The position numbers and the translations under genes are program-made. From assembly GCA_027014605.1 (NCBI GenBank), contig JALWDJ010000023.1, positions 1 through 45,154 on the forward strand: a DNA stretch of 45,154 nucleotides, in the 5' to 3' direction. Below the pieces are notes generated by a model. It did no database searches, had not been told where the DNA came from, and worked only from the letters and a program-made list of their open reading frames with translations. This document shows, in pieces, positions 42,792-45,154 of the stretch (the stretch's first letter is position 1; each line of letters starts with the position of its first letter). This stretch comes from Campylobacteraceae bacterium (GTDB lineage Bacteria; Campylobacterota; Campylobacteria; Campylobacterales; Sulfurovaceae).

Positions 42792-44725
42792 ATCCATTTA
42801 TAATACAGTTAAAAAATGGCTTCTTAGAGGAGGATTTAGAAGATGAAAATAGAGCCTCTTTTCGAGATTTAAAGAGTATTGGAGCTATTGAAAAAGTTGA
42901 TAATCTATGGAGATTAAAATCTCTATATAGAGTAGGAGAGCTATATATTAATAAGCAGGGTAAGGGGTTTGTAGAGGCTATGAGTCCATCTGCTAAAGAT
43001 TTACTAATTGAACCAAATGATATGCAAGATGCCAATGGTGGTGATATTGTAGTAGTTAAGAGAGTTATTGCAAGAAGAGGTAGAGCTTCTGCTAAAGTTA
43101 TTCTAATTATTAAAAGAGCGAGAATATTTGATATTGTATATACAAACATTAATGAGAATGGAGCATTTGAGATTTTAAATATTAAAACTAATCTTCCAAC
43201 TATAGCTTATATGAGAGATTTTGATATAAAAGCTCTAAAGATTGGAACTGTTTTAAAGATAGACTCTCTAACAAATGAGATTTTGGAGATTTTTGGTCAT
43301 TTAAGAGATGCTAGAGTAGATGAGAAGATATCTTTAGCTCTATTTAATAGAAGAGATGAGTTTGAGCAGGAATCAATAGAACAGGCAGAAAGAATAGATT
43401 TAGATGTAGATAGCTCTAAATATAGAGATAGAATAGACTTAAGAGATTTAGACTTCTGCACTATTGACCCAGTAACTGCAAAAGATTTTGATGATGCAAT
43501 ATATTTTGATATAGATAGTTTTACTCTATATGTAGCAATAGCAGATGTAAGCTACTATATTGACTACTTTAGCCCTATAGACAAAGAGGCAAAAAAGAGA
43601 GGCTTTACAACCTATTTTCCCCATAAATCTTTTCCAATGTTACCTAAAGAGTTGAGTGAAAATATCTGCTCTCTAAAACCTCATCAGGATAGATTGGCTT
43701 TTGTATCTAAGATAAAATTAGATAGAGAGAGTTTAGAGCCTATTAGTGAAGAGTTTTTTGAAGCTATTATTCACTCTAAGAGAAGATTTAATTATAATGA
43801 GGTTGACTCTATTATTGAAAGTGGGGGAGTTAATATTAAAAGAGGAGTTGATAAGAGGATATTAAAATATCTACTTCCACTATATAGAGTAACAATAAAA
43901 TTGAGAAAGAAGAGATTAAAAGATGGATTTGATTTTAGAAGTGATGAGGTAAAACTTACTATTGATAGTGAACATAACTTAGTAGATACAAGATTGGAGT
44001 CTTCAACTCCCTCTCACTCACTTATTGAAGAGTGTATGCTATTAGCAAACCAAGCTAGTGCAAAACTATTTGATTATGGAATTTTTAGAGTTCATCTACC
44101 TCCACAACTAAACAAACTAGAAGAGTTATTAACCCAATTAGCCACTATTGGCATAACTGTTAATGAATATAATGATAGTCCATCTCTAATTAGAGCTATA
44201 CAGCAAAAGGCTAAAGAGATAGAATTGGAGAGTGAAGTTGATGAGATGATAATTAAATCTCTAAAACAGGCAACCTATTCACCAGAAAATTTGGGACATT
44301 TTGGTTTAGGATTTAGCCACTATAGCCACTTTACTTCACCAATTAGAAGATACTCTGACCTTATTCTACATAGATTAATAAAAGCTAAACTAAAAGATAA
44401 TAAAAAGGAAAGTGATTATCTACTAAGAAATATAGAGCCACTATGTGCTATGGTATCTGAACTTGAGAGAGATGCAACAAAAGCAGAGTGGAACTTTAGA
44501 GATAGAAAATTGGCTAGATGGGCAGATAGACATATAGGAGAGAGTTTTAATGCTCATATTATAGAGGTTGGAGAGAGTGCAAAGGCTATATTAGATTGTG
44601 ATATTGATGGAGTAATTGTAAATATAAAAGGGGATAATCTAATACTATTTGATAAGATAGAGGTTACTATAGATAGAGTTAATCTTGCTACAGCTAGAAT
44701 AGATGGATTTTTAAAAGAAAATTAA
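42788..44725 (+). CDS. rnr: Ribonuclease R (VacB) family exoribonuclease
   Basis: The 645-residue protein uses a TTG start that overlaps the upstream stop. It has an N-terminal cold-shock/OB region (~50-165) and the RNB catalytic domain. The metal-binding motif IDPVTAKDFDDAIYFDI lies near 225-241. The FSHYSHFTSPIRRYSDLILH motif near 515-534 is also intact. It degrades structured RNA 3' to 5'. The C-terminal S1 domain is short and divergent (~590-645), shorter than in E. coli RNase R (813 residues) but in line with other Campylobacterota. RNase II is less likely given the N-terminal region. Confidence 0.9.
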   Translation: MNPFIIQLKNGFLEEDLEDENRASFRDLKSIGAIEKVDNLWRLKSLYRVGELYINKQGKGFVEAMSPSAKDLLIEPNDMQDANGGDIVVVKRVIARRGRASAKVILIIKRARIFDIVYTNINENGAFEILNIKTNLPTIAYMRDFDIKALKIGTVLKIDSLTNEILEIFGHLRDARVDEKISLALFNRRDEFEQESIEQAERIDLDVDSSKYRDRIDLRDLDFCTIDPVTAKDFDDAIYFDIDSFTLYVAIADVSYYIDYFSPIDKEAKKRGFTTYFPHKSFPMLPKELSENICSLKPHQDRLAFVSKIKLDRESLEPISEEFFEAIIHSKRRFNYNEVDSIIESGGVNIKRGVDKRILKYLLPLYRVTIKLRKKRLKDGFDFRSDEVKLTIDSEHNLVDTRLESSTPSHSLIEECMLLANQASAKLFDYGIFRVHLPPQLNKLEELLTQLATIGITVNEYNDSPSLIRAIQQKAKEIELESEVDEMIIKSLKQATYSPENLGHFGLGFSHYSHFTSPIRRYSDLILHRLIKAKLKDNKKESDYLLRNIEPLCAMVSELERDATKAEWNFRDRKLARWADRHIGESFNAHIIEVGESAKAILDCDIDGVIVNIKGDNLILFDKIEVTIDRVNLATARIDGFLKEN

Positions 44726-44773
44726 ATTAATTATTTACTCTTTTATGAGTTATTTAATATTAGTTTTTTTAGA

Positions 44774-44779
44774 TAAAAT
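44774..44779 (+). promoter_or_regulatory. Candidate -10 box for the LprI-like gene
   Basis: TAAAAT, preceded by a run of seven T's, matches the T-tract style of Campylobacterota promoters. It is 24 bases before the ATG at 44804. Confidence 0.3.
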
Positions 44780-44803
44780 TCAAAAAAATAAGGGGACAAA
44801 ATA

Positions 44804-45154
44804 ATGAAAAAAGTATTAATAATCTCATTAATTATAGGTTTTGTAGTTCAATTTGCAGTAGCAAGAGATAAATATGATAGAACTTTTGACTCTATATATG
44901 TAGCTCAAAAGATTTATTATTCACTAGATAAAAAGCTCACTGAAGTTTATAAGAGATTAAAAAGTAAACTTTCTAAAAAAGGGAAGAGAGTTTTAATTAA
45001 GAGTGAACAGAGATGGGTAAGTGATAGAGACCATAAGTGTGCATATCCTGAAACAAATTCTGTTAATATAGATTGTGCTGTATATGAAACAAAAAAGAGA
45101 TTACACTTTTTAGAAGATAGAGTTAGAGAGTGTGAAGAGATTGGATGTAAAATC
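44804..45154 (+). CDS. LprI-like (DUF1311) exported protein, cut by window end
   Basis: The ATG at 44804, preceded by AAGGGG, opens 117 codons with no stop before the window ends. The protein has a signal peptide (MKKVLIISLIIGFVVQFAVA) and then the lysozyme-inhibitor LprI-type pattern: LTEVYKRLKSKLSKKG, the key EQRWVSDRDHKC, and Cys residues further on in IDCAVYE and VRECEEIGCK. Family members bind lysozyme or act in the envelope, but most are uncharacterised. The C-terminus is unknown. Confidence 0.8.
   Translation, partial: MKKVLIISLIIGFVVQFAVARDKYDRTFDSIYVAQKIYYSLDKKLTEVYKRLKSKLSKKGKRVLIKSEQRWVSDRDHKCAYPETNSVNIDCAVYETKKRLHFLEDRVRECEEIGCKI

Noticed and set aside
42718-43149. 143-codon - strand frame across the AGCS/RNase R junction
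   Set aside because: Antisense to two well-supported genes, and its hydrophobic composition follows from the complementary coding strand.
44723-44768. Terminator after RNase R
   Set aside because: Only a 4-bp ACTC/GAGT core with mismatched AT flanks could be found; too weak to list as a feature.
1-45154. CRISPR arrays, rRNA, tRNA, prophage or a complete defence system
   Set aside because: No regularly spaced repeats, no rRNA/tRNA signatures and no defence or phage proteins were recognised beyond the truncated recombinase and toxin remnant.

Overview
The window is about 45 kb of very AT-rich bacterial DNA. Arginine is mostly AGA and isoleucine often ATA. It carries about 47 protein-coding features, packed tightly into long operons, and no rRNA or tRNA that I could see. 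Gene content and order point to Campylobacterota (Epsilonproteobacteria), probably a Sulfurovum/Sulfurimonas-like environmental member. The main signs are a PpiD-like chaperone before ftsA-ftsZ, the pyrD / M16 protease / dapA / SDR / pgsA run, the ctp-purC-purS-purQ-SH3-plsC run, modA followed by a separate Mop-domain protein, a UPF0323 lipoprotein beside a glutathionylspermidine-synthase-like gene, and an HsrA-type orphan response regulator. The genus cannot be fixed from sequence reading alone.

Layout. (1) 1-565: a mobile-element scar. An IS607-type serine recombinase runs off the left edge, next to the 3' remnant of a RelE/ParE-like toxin gene and two short inverted repeats. (2) 566-11993, + strand: a long division, envelope and housekeeping run: ppiD-like, ftsA, ftsZ, NodB deacetylase, haem-type lipoprotein, ftsY, unknown membrane protein, 5-FTHF cyclo-ligase, rny, cyclophilin, cmoB. 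(3) 12169-12840: hsrA-like orphan regulator. (4) 12844-18538, - strand: pgsA, FabL-like reductase, dapA, M16 peptidase, pyrD and an MltB-like transglycosylase. (5) 18539-19155: two small proteins, one of them a 44-residue membrane peptide. (6) 19158-27672, - strand: ctp, purC, purS, purQ, SH3 membrane protein, plsC, dnaJ, modA, di-Mop protein, modB, modC, with most junctions overlapping. (7) 27853-32100, + strand: clpB, TPR protein, diguanylate cyclase. (8) 32136-33572, - strand: Deg-type serine protease. (9) 33670-35819, + strand: efp, YfgM-like and BamB-like envelope proteins. (10) 35936-36655, - strand: RlpA. (11) 36872-40652, + strand: htpG, UPF0323 lipoprotein, YgiC-like ATP-grasp. (12) 40682-41248, - strand: DJ-1 family. 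(13) 41340-45154, + strand: AGCS symporter, RNase R, and an LprI-like protein cut by the window end.

The shared theme is core physiology: septum formation and peptidoglycan handling (FtsA, FtsZ, NodB, MltB-like, RlpA), envelope protein quality control (PpiD-like, cyclophilin, Deg protease, Ctp, YfgM/BamB-like), cytosolic chaperones (ClpB, DnaJ, HtpG), purine, pyrimidine, lysine and lipid synthesis, and molybdate uptake. I see no prophage, CRISPR array or complete defence island, and no convincing wholly new multi-gene system. The most interesting leads are the recombinase-interrupted toxin remnant, an exact 11-base motif shared by the clpB and htpG promoter regions, hairpins that cover ribosome-binding sites or start codons (MltB-like, pyrD, TPR protein), the histidine-rich FtsZ linker, a FabL-type enoyl reductase, and unexplained membrane or lipoprotein genes next to ftsZ and ftsY.
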